Under the pieces are notes generated by a model. The model did no database searches. It was given only the letters and a program-made list of their open reading frames with translations, and was not told the origin of the DNA. 64,000 bases of DNA from the NCBI GenBank assembly GCA_913061265.1, contig CAJXVS010000005.1, forward strand, positions 153,006 through 217,005, in the 5' to 3' direction. Positions 1 to 8,948 of this stretch are shown in pieces (the first letter of the stretch is position 1; every line of letters starts with the position of its first letter). Made by a program: the position numbers and the translations under genes. This DNA comes from an uncultured Halobacteriovorax sp. (GTDB taxonomy: Bacteria; Bdellovibrionota; Bacteriovoracia; Bacteriovoracales; Bacteriovoracaceae).

Positions 1-15
1 CTTTTGAAGGGTTTA

Positions 16-855
16 CTAGAAAGCACTCCAGTAAACATTTGCACCGTAACTAAAACCTTGTGTCCAGTTGCTAGCAATAAGCTTTCCATCATATGCTTGG
101 AAAGGAGCTCCACCAACAGATACACCGGCGTAAACAGATGGTGATAATTGCTTACCAACTTCCATAGTAATATCAACATTACCTTGACCACCTCTTAGGT
201 TGTCTTGGTTCTTGTTGTAACTCTGAAAGAATTCTTCAGTAAGAGAAACTGACCAGCTGTCATTGATTGAATATGATTGAGTTAATACAACATAACCATA
301 ATGAGTGCTTGTGCTATGGTCACTAGTGTCGATTCTGTCTCTAACGGCACCGTAAATAGTTCCACTTAGATTAACAGCACCAAAACTACGGCTCATAGAA
401 GCTGAAAGTCTGTTAAGACCGTATTGGTTAATTGCATTTCTGATATCTTTGTCTGGGTAAAAACGTTTTTCTAAGTTCATAGAAAGGTTAATACCGTGAT
501 CAGCTTGATTTAAGATTCCGCTTCTTGTGTACTTGATAACTGAACGAGCAAATGAATGATCTGCTTCTGTCATGTCAGCAGTCTTTTCAGACGTATAACG
601 TGTTTCAAGTTGAAGCCTATCTTTTGGAGTAATTTGATACTTAAGATAAGCGATGTGAGTTTGCTTTGATCCCACAGTCTTATTAGATCCTGTCTTTTTT
701 CTTGCATCTACTGCATGAAGTAAAGAGAGTCCTAGTGGTGAACTACGAAGCATCTTACGAGCCTCAGAAAAGTTCATTAAACTTTTACCTGCAGCCATTG
801 CAGATGTCCCTAATGTTAGCCCTGCCAAAGCTACGATTACTAATTTTGCGTTCAT
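16..855 (-). CDS. Secreted, probable outer-membrane beta-barrel protein, unknown family
   Basis: 279 residues. The N-terminus is a clear Sec signal peptide (Lys at position 4, hydrophobic core, cleavage probably after Ala-Met-Ala-Ala near residue 22). The mature part alternates polar and hydrophobic residues, is rich in Tyr/Ser/Asn/Gly, and ends in Tyr-Trp-Ser-Ala-Phe, a C-terminal aromatic residue typical of outer-membrane barrels. I do not recognise a named family. ATG start preceded by a strong AAGGAG on the minus strand. It is divergent from the Kdo-transferase-like gene at 1102 and the left neighbour lies outside the window. Barrel assignment is inference from composition and the terminal Phe. 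Confidence 0.6.
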   Translation of the reverse strand: MNAKLVIVALAGLTLGTSAMAAGKSLMNFSEARKMLRSSPLGLSLLHAVDARKKTGSNKTVGSKQTHIAYLKYQITPKDRLQLETRYTSEKTADMTEADHSFARSVIKYTRSGILNQADHGINLSMNLEKRFYPDKDIRNAINQYGLNRLSASMSRSFGAVNLSGTIYGAVRDRIDTSDHSTSTHYGYVVLTQSYSINDSWSVSLTEEFFQSYNKNQDNLRGGQGNVDITMEVGKQLSPSVYAGVSVGGAPFQAYDGKLIASNWTQGFSYGANVYWSAF

Positions 856-1101
856 GTTAACTCCTTCAAAAGTTTTGTTGTAATTCTTTATATTGATGAA
901 AGTCAGTCATCAGTTAAATATTTCGACTTCGTGAAAATACGTTAAGTTTGAATAATCTCAACTAAAAAAGTCGGATGTTGAAACATTTACCGGAGAAAGT
1001 AAGTTTAAGTAAGAAATCGCTGTGTCATTTAAAGGAATATCAGCTATCTAGCCACTTGCATTCCCTCATGAGACAATCTGACACTAGCAAGTATTTGATT
1101 C

Positions 1102-2409
1102 ATGGAACGAAAAAACTTTATCTTTATACTCTATTTACTTCAAACCTTCAGGTGCCTTATTGGGCCTCTCCTCATCGTTATTGGTTATCCTCTAAGCGCT
1201 AAAGTGAGAGATCGCCTCAATTTTGAAGTGAAGAATTTCTTAAAAGATCCTGACCCAAAAAGATCAAATGCCTATATGGCCTTTGAGGTAAGTTCTGAAG
1301 GGGAGTTTGAACAGGTCCGTCCTTTGATTGACCATCTCCTAGGAAAGGGCCTTATCGTTGAAGTTATCTACGCCTCGGAGTCCTTAGAGGACAAGATGCT
1401 CTCTTTGACTGAGAAGGAAGCTGGCTTTCGCTCTCTACGATTACCCGTGATGAGCTTTAGTGCCTTTTCAAATAGTTTTACTCTTAGTCAAAATATAAAA
1501 AGTTTCCTAACGGCGCCGCGCTTAGTTCTGTGCCGTTACGACTTTTATCCAGAACTCCTTCTATATGGTCTCAAAAAGAATGTTCAATTCTCCTTAGTTT
1601 CTGCCACTTTAAAAAATAAAGAAAAACCTTCATGGTTCCTAAGGCAAGTTTATAAGAGCTTTGATTCAATCCTCTGCACTAGTAAGAGTGATCAAACCCT
1701 TATGCAGGAACTTGCTTCTAAAGACGCGAGAGTGGAAACCTATGAGTTTAGAGTGCCTCAGATTATGGAGCGGATTAAAAACAGGGAAGAGTCTCTTTTA
1801 AAGATTAAGGAGATCCTTAGTTGGATTTCAGAAGTGCCAAGGGCCGGAAGGATTGTTTTTGGCTCTGTATGGGAGAATGAAACTAAAGTCTTTAATGACC
1901 CTGAGTTTTGCCAGTCCATCGAAAAGGGAGAGTTAAGAGTTGTTCTTCTTCCCCATCAATATGACCCCCAAATTAGAGCTTCTATAAAGACAGTGAAAAC
2001 TTACCTCTATAATGAGGGCGATGACTTAAACTCTCTTTTAGCCCAGTTTAAAGAGAGCCCCGGAGTCTTAGTCCTTAATATTCGCGGTATACTTTGTGAG
2101 ATTTATTCTTATTTTGGTCATAGTTATATTGGAGGTGGTCACGGCAGAAGCGTTCATAGTGTTCTAGAGCCTTTCTTCAGTGGCTGCCATATCTATTGTG
2201 GACCTAAGGTTCACCGCTCTACGGAGATCGACTTTGTCATGGCAAATTCTCCCGAGGACCTTAATGTCATTCATGAGTTAGGGGGTTTTTATAAGACCTT
2301 TAGAGCAACTCCTGCTTTAGATAAAACAGAGGCTCGCCATAAACTAGGGATGGCCCTATACTCAGATTTTGAAAGAATTGTTAACCTCTTGCTTGAGACA
2401 GATGTATGA
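1102..2409 (+). CDS. waaA: 3-deoxy-D-manno-octulosonic acid (Kdo) transferase-like glycosyltransferase
   Basis: 435 residues, about the usual length of WaaA/KdtA (~420-430). A hydrophobic N-terminal anchor (residues ~4-28) is followed by basic residues, as in WaaA, which sits on the inner-membrane face and adds Kdo to lipid A. The most telling segment is near residues 343-370: Gly-Gly-Gly-His-Gly, then Ser-Val-Leu-Glu-Pro and Cys-Gly-Pro, matching the family pattern GGG-(x)n-NxLEP-(x)n-GP used to bind CMP-Kdo. The Asn before Leu-Glu-Pro is His-Ser here, so the sequence is divergent. No good Shine-Dalgarno precedes the ATG. The stop overlaps the next gene by 4 bases (ATGA), implying coupled translation. 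Could also be a paralogous Kdo-like transferase. Confidence 0.7.
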   Translation: MERKNFIFILYLLQTFRCLIGPLLIVIGYPLSAKVRDRLNFEVKNFLKDPDPKRSNAYMAFEVSSEGEFEQVRPLIDHLLGKGLIVEVIYASESLEDKMLSLTEKEAGFRSLRLPVMSFSAFSNSFTLSQNIKSFLTAPRLVLCRYDFYPELLLYGLKKNVQFSLVSATLKNKEKPSWFLRQVYKSFDSILCTSKSDQTLMQELASKDARVETYEFRVPQIMERIKNREESLLKIKEILSWISEVPRAGRIVFGSVWENETKVFNDPEFCQSIEKGELRVVLLPHQYDPQIRASIKTVKTYLYNEGDDLNSLLAQFKESPGVLVLNIRGILCEIYSYFGHSYIGGGHGRSVHSVLEPFFSGCHIYCGPKVHRSTEIDFVMANSPEDLNVIHELGGFYKTFRATPALDKTEARHKLGMALYSDFERIVNLLLETDV

Positions 2410-3797
2410 TTGAAAAAGAATTAGATATGGCCCTTGTGGGTAAGAACTATCTAAGCTTTTTATTAGGGCTCGAATTACTTGAAAGGAAGCAAGTTGTCCT
2501 TCTTCTAGATGATGACCGATTAAGTTACGGACAACTCTATAGTGATTCTCTTCCTCAACTTGAAGTCGATTTCTTAAGAATTTGGGGGGAAGATAAAGAT
2601 ATCCTTCCTCTTATCAATATTGATACTTACCTTGTTAATAAGCCGCTTACTTTTGTTGTTGGAATCGAGCGAATAGTTCTAGGGGGAAGACCTAGTCATA
2701 ACTTTTGCGAGATTGTGAGAAAACTTCCTGAGATCTTACCAAAGGGATTAGAGATAACTTGGCCTTTTGAAACAATTGAAGGTCAAAAAGAATTTGATGA
2801 GGCCTTCGTCGCCTTTTCTAAAAGAGTGGCCCAGAATGCTTTTAGGTATAAGTCCGTTCAAAGCTTTAACACCAATGTTTTTCTCACTCACTGTCCTCCA
2901 GATATAAAGACTTGTTTTGAATCCTTTGAAGAGATTTTCAATGCCATGAATAGTGGAGAGTATTCAGACTACTTAACTGAGCTTACTTTCTTCTTTATGG
3001 CTCGCGGTAAGTTTCAAAAGAAGTTCTCAATGGACCTCAGTCGTTTTGAACTGTTTCATCTCTTCTTAACTCTCTTAAGTCCGCTTTACGAACTAGACCA
3101 GGACCATCTTCTTGAAGACCTAGAAGAGGTTTTGGTATCCCGTGGCGGGATGTTTAAAAGAACCAGGATTAGAGAATGGAGGTTTCACAAGTCTAAGCCT
3201 TGGTCTCTAGAGCTTGCTAGTTACGATGGAATCATTCACCCCAAGAATATCTCTCTTCTTGGGGCTGATCCTTCTGGGCTTTCAATCAGGCTTGATAACT
3301 TAGGCCAAAGTTATGGCTGCTTAAAGATTAATTATAACTATAAAGATGGAGCGACTATCCCATGGAAAGGCTCTAAATTTCTAAGAAGCAAAAAAGAGAT
3401 GCTTGGAACTAGTGGTCCCCTTTGGGAAGCTGTCTTCTTTGAAGACTTCTTGCAAGTTAGGTATTTCGTAAAAAAATTAAAAGGCTCTAAGATAGAGTTT
3501 CATAAGAACCATATTGTAGATCTTTTAAAAGTTGACCTTGAAGGCCTTTTCCCAGGTCTTGGGATCGACCTAGGTGAACCCTCATTAGAATGGGGTCCTG
3601 AAGTATGGATTGAAGGGGAGAAGGGAAATATCAAAGGTGATATTCCTTTTCCAAAGTCTGTATCAGTAACGAATGTAAAAGAGCCCTTAATCGAAGAGCG
3701 CTTAAGTCAGGTCTATTACTTTGGACCTTATAAAGAAGGGCCTTTAGGGCTACTTTCTAGCTTAATGGAGATTAAAGACGGGCAACAATTTCTGTAG
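2406..3797 (+). CDS. Unknown protein coupled to the Kdo-transferase-like gene
   Basis: 463 residues, no family recognised. The first 35 residues read as a strand-helix-strand (Met-Ala-Leu-Val-Gly ... Val-Val-Leu-Leu-Leu-Asp-Asp-Asp), which is reminiscent of a Rossmann nucleotide-binding start, but the glycine motif is poor (Gly-Lys-Asn-Tyr rather than GxGxxG). No signal peptide or membrane segment is evident, so it is probably cytoplasmic. The ATG overlaps the TGA of the WaaA-like gene by 4 bases, so the two are almost certainly co-translated and may act together on envelope glycolipid. An FAD/NAD-binding oxidoreductase-like fold is possible but unproven. Confidence 0.5.
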   Translation: MIEKELDMALVGKNYLSFLLGLELLERKQVVLLLDDDRLSYGQLYSDSLPQLEVDFLRIWGEDKDILPLINIDTYLVNKPLTFVVGIERIVLGGRPSHNFCEIVRKLPEILPKGLEITWPFETIEGQKEFDEAFVAFSKRVAQNAFRYKSVQSFNTNVFLTHCPPDIKTCFESFEEIFNAMNSGEYSDYLTELTFFFMARGKFQKKFSMDLSRFELFHLFLTLLSPLYELDQDHLLEDLEEVLVSRGGMFKRTRIREWRFHKSKPWSLELASYDGIIHPKNISLLGADPSGLSIRLDNLGQSYGCLKINYNYKDGATIPWKGSKFLRSKKEMLGTSGPLWEAVFFEDFLQVRYFVKKLKGSKIEFHKNHIVDLLKVDLEGLFPGLGIDLGEPSLEWGPEVWIEGEKGNIKGDIPFPKSVSVTNVKEPLIEERLSQVYYFGPYKEGPLGLLSSLMEIKDGQQFL

Positions 3798-3833
3798 GAA
3801 ATACCGCTACTCTTTTTTTTGTATTATAAAGAT

Positions 3834-4067
3834 ATGAATAAACTGCTTAATCAAGATCATGGTCAAACTGTCGTCGAATACATTCTTTTGATGTTTGTCA
3901 TGGTTGTTGTGATCATCTCTGGCATGGGTCAGGTTAAGGAGTGGTTCTTGGCCAATTCTGATAATTGTAACGGAAATACCAAGTCTTTCGTCTGTAAGAT
4001 GGATAATACCTTCAACGGAACCTTCAATAGCTACGGCTCAATGAGGTATTTTACCATAAGAAGATAG
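3834..4067 (+). CDS. Flp-type (type IVb) pilin-like small protein
   Basis: 77 residues from the ATG at 3834; a TTG 15 bases upstream is in frame but less likely. The N-terminus carries the prepilin signature: after a short polar leader, Gly is followed by Gln-Thr-Val-Val-Glu-Tyr, giving the cleavage pattern G/xxxxEY with Glu at +5 and Tyr at +6, then a ~17-residue hydrophobic helix (Ile-Leu-Leu-Met...). This is the hallmark of Flp/Tad pilins processed by a TadV-type peptidase. The C-terminal part has two Cys (a possible disulfide) and is longer than typical Flp (50-60 aa). No tad assembly genes are in the window. There is no Shine-Dalgarno before the ATG. Confidence 0.65.
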   Translation: MNKLLNQDHGQTVVEYILLMFVMVVVIISGMGQVKEWFLANSDNCNGNTKSFVCKMDNTFNGTFNSYGSMRYFTIRR

Positions 4068-4157
4068 TCTAAGTGTAAGTAATCACATGGCTAGACTGTC
4101 TGTTTCCTAACACAACCTGTAATTTATACATCCTCTAAGAAAAATAAATGAAATTAT

Positions 4158-4186
4158 TTATCAGATTGTTATGATGTTTTTATATT
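4158..4186 (+). promoter_or_regulatory. Possible sigma70-type promoter for the beta-barrel gene at 4245
   Basis: TTATCA at 4158-4163 and TATATT at 4181-4186 are separated by 17 bases, in the long leader upstream of the gene. The -35 match is only four of six. Support comes mainly from position: it lies about 25 bases before a leader hairpin and ~60 bases before the start codon. Confidence 0.3.
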
Positions 4187-4212
4187 GACTCAAAGTGTTA
4201 AGAAAAAAAAGT

Positions 4213-4228
4213 GTCCAGCTTGCTGGAC
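4213..4228 (+). promoter_or_regulatory. 5'-leader hairpin with CUUG tetraloop
   Basis: GTCCAG (4213-4218) and CTGGAC (4223-4228) are perfect complements around the four bases CTTG, closed by a G-C pair; G(CUUG)C is a known extra-stable RNA tetraloop. It sits 7 bases before the AAGGAG ribosome-binding site of the gene at 4245, so it is likely the structured 5' end of that mRNA (stability or translation control). Confidence 0.5.
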
Positions 4229-4244
4229 CATGAAGGAGACTAAA

Positions 4245-5291
4245 ATGAAAACGATCAAAACGAACAAACAAAAGATCAAGGCATTGTTAATTACAATGAC
4301 TCTGGTCGCTAGCCCGGCAGTTGTTTTTGCCCAAGATGATGATCTTCTTGCAGGAACAGATGACGTTCTAAACTCAGAACAGATTGATATCGATGGAGCT
4401 TACGACAGACGTGAGTCAGCCTCTGATAGAATCGCAAAACTTCGTAAAAGGCTTGAAGCTCAAAACGAAGAGATGATGCACAAGAAAATTGAGAATGAAA
4501 GAATCAAGTCTGAAAAGAAACTTGAGAAAAAGTTAAGACGCGCCTTTACTGGTGGCGGATCTGACAGAGTCGTTGTTAGACAAGCAGCTCCACAAAGAAT
4601 TGCTGCTCTTGCACCAGTTGCTATTAAGACTCTAAAGAAGACTTCAATTACTCCAAGCATAGGTAAGTCCTCAACTGGAGATGAAGGATATGAATCTAAG
4701 ATTGACTTAGGTTTGAATGTTGACCACGCTGTTCATGAAAACTTTTCAGTCGGCGCTGGGATTAAGTACTCTAAGACTGAATATGAAACAAAGAATAATA
4801 ATTTCTTCGTTATTCAGCCAGCTAACACAGAGAGTGAGAGCGATTATGAGTACTCAAGATTAAATTTAAATATTAATTCAAAGTTCTTTTTTACAGGACT
4901 TGATAATAAGTTCCGTCCTTATCTTGGAGCGGGAGTTGGTTACAATAGAGTAACAATTTCTGATACAAATCCAGCGGATGATAACTTTAATACAAATGGT
5001 TTTGGTGGTGGATTTCAAATTCAAAACCCAGAACAAGAAACAGAACTAACTGATAGCCTTTATTCAGCAACTGCTAATCTAGGGGCGAATATCCTCTTTA
5101 ATGACGTAGTAGGAATGAACTTGAACCTATCTTATACAAAGTTCTTAAACTCAGCCTTTACTGATACTGATGATACCAATGCCTTTAATACTCAGTTCAA
5201 CTCTAACGAAAATGCACTTCGTCAGCAGGGGAACTCTTTATCAGAAGATAGTGTTGCAGGTTTCAGTCTTGGAGTAGTAGTCAATTTCTAA
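4245..5291 (+). CDS. Secreted outer-membrane beta-barrel protein with coiled N-terminal segment
   Basis: 348 residues from the ATG at 4245, chosen because AAGGAG lies 9 bases before it and because it starts a clean signal peptide (Lys-rich n-region, Leu-Leu-Ile-Thr-Met core, cleavage after Val-Phe-Ala). An in-frame upstream TTG at 4185 would place a stem-loop inside the coding region. Mature residues ~45-95 are charged and helix-prone (Arg/Lys/Glu repeats, likely coiled coil). From ~130 onward the sequence shows amphipathic strands with Gly-Ala-Gly-Val-Gly turns and ends in Val-Val-Asn-Phe, an outer-membrane barrel C-terminus. It resembles the OmpA-like/porin-like eight-strand barrel class; no specific family recognised. 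Confidence 0.65.
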   Translation: MKTIKTNKQKIKALLITMTLVASPAVVFAQDDDLLAGTDDVLNSEQIDIDGAYDRRESASDRIAKLRKRLEAQNEEMMHKKIENERIKSEKKLEKKLRRAFTGGGSDRVVVRQAAPQRIAALAPVAIKTLKKTSITPSIGKSSTGDEGYESKIDLGLNVDHAVHENFSVGAGIKYSKTEYETKNNNFFVIQPANTESESDYEYSRLNLNINSKFFFTGLDNKFRPYLGAGVGYNRVTISDTNPADDNFNTNGFGGGFQIQNPEQETELTDSLYSATANLGANILFNDVVGMNLNLSYTKFLNSAFTDTDDTNAFNTQFNSNENALRQQGNSLSEDSVAGFSLGVVVNF

Positions 5292-5303
5292 ACCAATTAG
5301 AAC

Positions 5304-5345
5304 AGGTATAGCGAGGAGTGATTCTCCCTATACCTAAGTTTTCTT
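5304..5345 (+). terminator. Rho-independent terminator after the barrel gene
   Basis: AGGTATAG (5304-5311) pairs with CTATACCT (5328-5335), with an inner GGAG/CTCC, and is followed by AAGTTTTCTTCTC. It begins 12 bases after the stop codon of the preceding gene. Confidence 0.6.
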
Positions 5346-5385
5346 CTCAAAATAGGGGTTTTGTCGTTTTCCCTTGTTTTATTGG

Positions 5386-5420
5386 ACGCCGCGTTTAAAA
5401 ACGCGGCGTTCCTTATTTTG
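5386..5420 (+). terminator. Second GC-rich terminator hairpin
   Basis: ACGCCGCGT (5386-5394) and ACGCGGCGT (5401-5409) form a perfect 9-bp stem around TTAAAA, followed by TCCTTATTTT. It is much more GC-rich than its surroundings and insulates the thiolase operon from the barrel gene. Confidence 0.65.
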
Positions 5421-5517
5421 GGGTAAGTAAGTTCCCCTTTACCCAGCTCTTTTCATTAGGCCATAAACCACCGATAATTTAGACCTCATTAATTTTAAGG
5501 AAGCCAAGGAGGTCTCC

Positions 5518-6804
5518 GTGAGAGACGTTTATATTGTTGATGCAAAAAGAACACCTCAAGCAAAATCAGGAGCTGATCTAAAGGATGTAGCCGCACCATA
5601 TCTAGGGGCCTACTTAGTCAGAAATATCTTAGACAATACTAGTATTCCAACAGACGCCATTGATGAAGTGATCTTCGGAAATACAGGAGCGCCAGCCAAG
5701 TACCCAAATGTTGGGAGAGTCATAGGACTTGAAGCCGGTCTTCATAAGCATACCTCAGGTTATACAGTTCATAGAAACTGCGCCTCAGGTATGGAGGCCC
5801 TTAGTCAGGGCTTCTTAAAGATCGCCTCGGGAAGATCTAACGTAATCTTCGTGGGTGGTATTGAGAATATGAGTCAGATGCCTTTGATTTATTCTAAAGA
5901 GATGACTGATCTTTTTATCAATGTCATGAAGGCAAAAAAATTACCAGATAAATTAAAGGCGCTAAGTTCTTTTCGCCCACCATACCTCTCTCCAGTCATC
6001 GCTATTGAACAGGGTCTTACAGATCCTTTTTGTGGCCTTAACATGGGACTGACTGCAGAGCTTCTGGCCCGTGAGCTAGGTATTACTAGAGAACAACAAG
6101 ATGAATTCGCTAACCGCTCTCATTCCCTGGCCATAGCGGCTACTAATGAAGGCCGTTTTAAAGATGAGATTGTTCCTATTTTAACTGGTGAAAAACTAGA
6201 TAAGCTTCTTAGCGTTGATGTTGGTCCACGTGCCAACTCTACTGTTGAAGGTCTTGGAAAGATGAAGCCTTATTTTGAGAGAGGATCAGGAACCGTTACT
6301 GTTGGTAATGCTTGTCCTATCACTGATGGTGGATCGGCCCTTCTTTTATGCGACGAAGAAGCGCTAAAGAAATACAACCTAACTCCAATGGCAAGAATTG
6401 TAGATTATCATTTTGCAGGACTTGAGCCAGAAAGAATGGGAATGGGTCCACTTCGCGCTATGGACGGTGTCTTTAAAAGATCTAATCTTAAGATGGATGA
6501 TATGGACCTAGTTGAAATCAACGAAGCCTTCGCAGCTCAGATCATTGCTGTAAGAAGAGGCTTTACTGATAAGAAGTGGGCTCAAAAATTTGATGTTGAT
6601 ACTCTTTACGGAGATGTTCCTGATGAGAAATTCAATGTTAACGGTGGCGGGATTGCTCTTGGTCACCCTGTTGGTTCTACTGGTTCAAGGTTGATTGTTA
6701 CCTTGGCCCATGAACTTAAGAAGCGTAAAGCAAAGTACGGGATTGCCTCACTATGTATTGGTGGCGGTCAAGGCGGAGCTACCATAATCGAAAATTTAGT
6801 TTAA
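5518..6804 (+). CDS. fadI: Acetyl-CoA C-acyltransferase (3-ketoacyl-CoA thiolase)
   Basis: 428 residues, closer to FadI (~436) than FadA (~387). It performs the last step of fatty acid beta-oxidation, thiolysis of 3-ketoacyl-CoA. The catalytic set is visible: the nucleophilic Cys88 in Asn-Cys-Ala-Ser-Gly-Met, His383 in the Gly-His-Pro-Val-Gly motif, and Cys413 in Cys-Ile-Gly-Gly-Gly-Gln-Gly-Gly. The start is GTG, chosen because a near-perfect AAGGAGGTCTCC sits directly upstream and the sequence opens with the family's Arg-Asp-Val-Tyr-Ile-Val-Asp-Ala. It is followed after 13 bases by the FadJ-like multifunctional enzyme, forming the usual thiolase/multienzyme pair. A degradative rather than biosynthetic thiolase is indicated by this context. 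Confidence 0.92.
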   Translation: MRDVYIVDAKRTPQAKSGADLKDVAAPYLGAYLVRNILDNTSIPTDAIDEVIFGNTGAPAKYPNVGRVIGLEAGLHKHTSGYTVHRNCASGMEALSQGFLKIASGRSNVIFVGGIENMSQMPLIYSKEMTDLFINVMKAKKLPDKLKALSSFRPPYLSPVIAIEQGLTDPFCGLNMGLTAELLARELGITREQQDEFANRSHSLAIAATNEGRFKDEIVPILTGEKLDKLLSVDVGPRANSTVEGLGKMKPYFERGSGTVTVGNACPITDGGSALLLCDEEALKKYNLTPMARIVDYHFAGLEPERMGMGPLRAMDGVFKRSNLKMDDMDLVEINEAFAAQIIAVRRGFTDKKWAQKFDVDTLYGDVPDEKFNVNGGGIALGHPVGSTGSRLIVTLAHELKKRKAKYGIASLCIGGGQGGATIIENLV

Positions 6805-6817
6805 AGAGGATTAGATA

Positions 6818-8941
6818 ATGACCAACAAAAGAATTAGTTTTGAAATTAAAGATTCGATCGCTTATATCGGGTTTGGTTACAACTGTGAAAAATCAATGAC
6901 TGTCCTCGATGAGGAGTCCCTTGTTGAGTTAAGAGATACAGTTGATGATCTTCATGGAAAAGCAAAAGAACTCAAGGGTGCAATCTTTTTTACACATAAA
7001 GAGAAGTGCTTCTTAGCTGGAGCTGATATTAAGCTTATCGCTGGGATGAAGACTGAATCTGAAGGGGCTCATGGAGCCGAGCAAGGTCAATTGATCTTTA
7101 ATAAGATTGAAGATCTTAAGATCCCTACAGTCGCCTGTGTTCACGGTGTCTGCCTTGGTGGTGGAACAGAACTTATCTTAAGTTGTAATACAATTATAGC
7201 CTCAAGTGATAACGCTACAGTAATGGGTCTACCAGAAGTTAAGCTAGGAGTTATTCCTGGTTTTGGTGGTACTTATAGAATGCCAAGAAGAATTGGTTTA
7301 CCAAAGGCGCTAGATCTTATTTTATCTGGAAAGATGGTTAAGGCGAAAAAAGCTAAGAGATTAGGTCTTGTTGATGGTGTTTTCCCAAAAGAGAGGCTTC
7401 TTGAGCAGGCCGTTATACATTTTGATAAAAGAAAGAAGGCCGAAGGTCTTATGGAGAGTTTAGAGAATTTTGCCAGTGAAAACTTTCTCTCAAAGAAGAT
7501 TATCTTTCAAAAGGCTAGAGAATCTGTTCTTAAAAAGACTAAAGGCTTCTATCAAGCTCCTCTGAAAATATTAGATGTAATGGAAGCAGGAATGATGAAG
7601 GGAAGATCAAGTTATCTTTCTTCAGAGTCTCAGGCTTTTGGTGAGCTTTGTGTAAGTGAGCAAAGCAAGAATCTTCAGCATATCTTCTTCATGACTGAAG
7701 AAGCTAAGAAGTTTCCTGGTGGGGAGACTACTGAAAATGTTCCTAGCTTAAAAAGAGGCGCTGTCTTAGGCGCTGGAACAATGGGTGGCGGAATTGCATG
7801 GCTTATGTGTAATTCAGATATGGCCCCTATTATGAAAGATCTTAATGAAGACGCTCTTGTCTTAGGCTTAAAGCAGGCCAGCTCTAATTTTAAAGGGGCC
7901 ATGAAGAGAAAAAAATTATCTGAAGATGACTTTCAAAGGAAGATGAGAAGTATTTCTCCTCAATTAGATTTCTCAGGTTTTCAAAAAACCGACCTTGTTA
8001 TTGAAGCTGTAGTAGAGAATATGGATATCAAAAAGTCAGTCTTTGCTGAAGCTGAAAAGCATGTCAGCGAAACTTGTCTTTTAACGTCTAATACTTCTTC
8101 ACTTAGTGTTGAAGAGATGGCCACGGCCCTTGAAAAACCAGAGAGGTTTGCAGGTCTTCATTTCTTTAACCCAGTACATATGATGCCTTTAGTAGAGATC
8201 ATCACTCATTCAAAAATGAGTAACGATACCGCTAAGGCCCTTTATGATTGGTGTCTTGCTTCAAAGAAAACTCCTGTCATCGTTAAAGATGGCCCAGGAT
8301 TTTTAGTCAATAGAATCTTAATGCCTTACCTCAATGAAGCAGGCTTTCTTCTCGAAGAAGGCGTGTCGATGAAAGACATTGATGATGCTTGTTTAAACTT
8401 TGGTATGCCAATGGGCCCTTGTAGGCTTCTTGATGAAATCGGAATTGATGTTGGTGTTAAAGTCGCCAAGATCCTTCATGATGGTCTCGGCGACAGGGCT
8501 AAGGCCTCAGGAGCTTCAGATCTCTTAGTAGATAAAGGCTTTTTAGGGAAGAAGACTAGCGCTGGTTTTTATCTTTATGATGAAAATGGAAAAGTAGCTG
8601 GACCTAATGAGGAAGTAACTAAGTTGTTACCTAGTCAAAGAAAGAAAATGGATGAAACTGAGATTCAGATGAGAGTTGTACTTCCGATGATTAACGAAGC
8701 TTCAATCATTCTTGAAGAGGGAATTGTAAAAACTCCCGCAGAAGTTGATCTCGGTCTGATCTTCGGAATAGGCTTTCCTCCTTTTAGAGGCGGGCTTTTA
8801 AAGCATGCTGATAGTGAAGGTTTAGAAAGAATACTTTCCGCTATAGAAAAATTTAGCAAAGAAGTTGATTTTGATCGGTATCAGCCAAGTGGCTATCTAA
8901 AAGACTTAGTCGATCAAAAGAAAAAGTTCTACGAAGCTTAG
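6818..8941 (+). CDS. fadJ: Multifunctional enoyl-CoA hydratase / 3-hydroxyacyl-CoA dehydrogenase
   Basis: 707 residues, the length of FadJ/FadB alpha subunits (~715). Residues ~1-190 are a crotonase domain: the oxyanion-hole Gly-rich segment His-Gly-Val-Cys-Leu-Gly-Gly-Gly-Thr-Glu (~110-120) and Pro-Glu-Val-Lys-Leu-Gly-Val-Ile-Pro-Gly-Phe-Gly-Gly carry the two catalytic Glu. Residues ~310-490 are the NAD-binding dehydrogenase domain beginning Gly-Ala-Gly-Thr-Met-Gly-Gly-Gly-Ile, with the catalytic His in Phe-Phe-Asn-Pro-Val-His. The C-terminal helical HAD domain follows twice. Together with the thiolase just upstream it completes beta-oxidation after acyl-CoA dehydrogenation. Confidence 0.92.
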   Translation: MTNKRISFEIKDSIAYIGFGYNCEKSMTVLDEESLVELRDTVDDLHGKAKELKGAIFFTHKEKCFLAGADIKLIAGMKTESEGAHGAEQGQLIFNKIEDLKIPTVACVHGVCLGGGTELILSCNTIIASSDNATVMGLPEVKLGVIPGFGGTYRMPRRIGLPKALDLILSGKMVKAKKAKRLGLVDGVFPKERLLEQAVIHFDKRKKAEGLMESLENFASENFLSKKIIFQKARESVLKKTKGFYQAPLKILDVMEAGMMKGRSSYLSSESQAFGELCVSEQSKNLQHIFFMTEEAKKFPGGETTENVPSLKRGAVLGAGTMGGGIAWLMCNSDMAPIMKDLNEDALVLGLKQASSNFKGAMKRKKLSEDDFQRKMRSISPQLDFSGFQKTDLVIEAVVENMDIKKSVFAEAEKHVSETCLLTSNTSSLSVEEMATALEKPERFAGLHFFNPVHMMPLVEIITHSKMSNDTAKALYDWCLASKKTPVIVKDGPGFLVNRILMPYLNEAGFLLEEGVSMKDIDDACLNFGMPMGPCRLLDEIGIDVGVKVAKILHDGLGDRAKASGASDLLVDKGFLGKKTSAGFYLYDENGKVAGPNEEVTKLLPSQRKKMDETEIQMRVVLPMINEASIILEEGIVKTPAEVDLGLIFGIGFPPFRGGLLKHADSEGLERILSAIEKFSKEVDFDRYQPSGYLKDLVDQKKKFYEA

Positions 8942-8948
8942 GGCCTAG

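Noticed and set aside
975..1202. 75-aa open frame just upstream of and overlapping the WaaA-like gene
   Set aside because: No ribosome site, no recognisable features, and it overlaps the better-supported gene by 100 bases in another frame.
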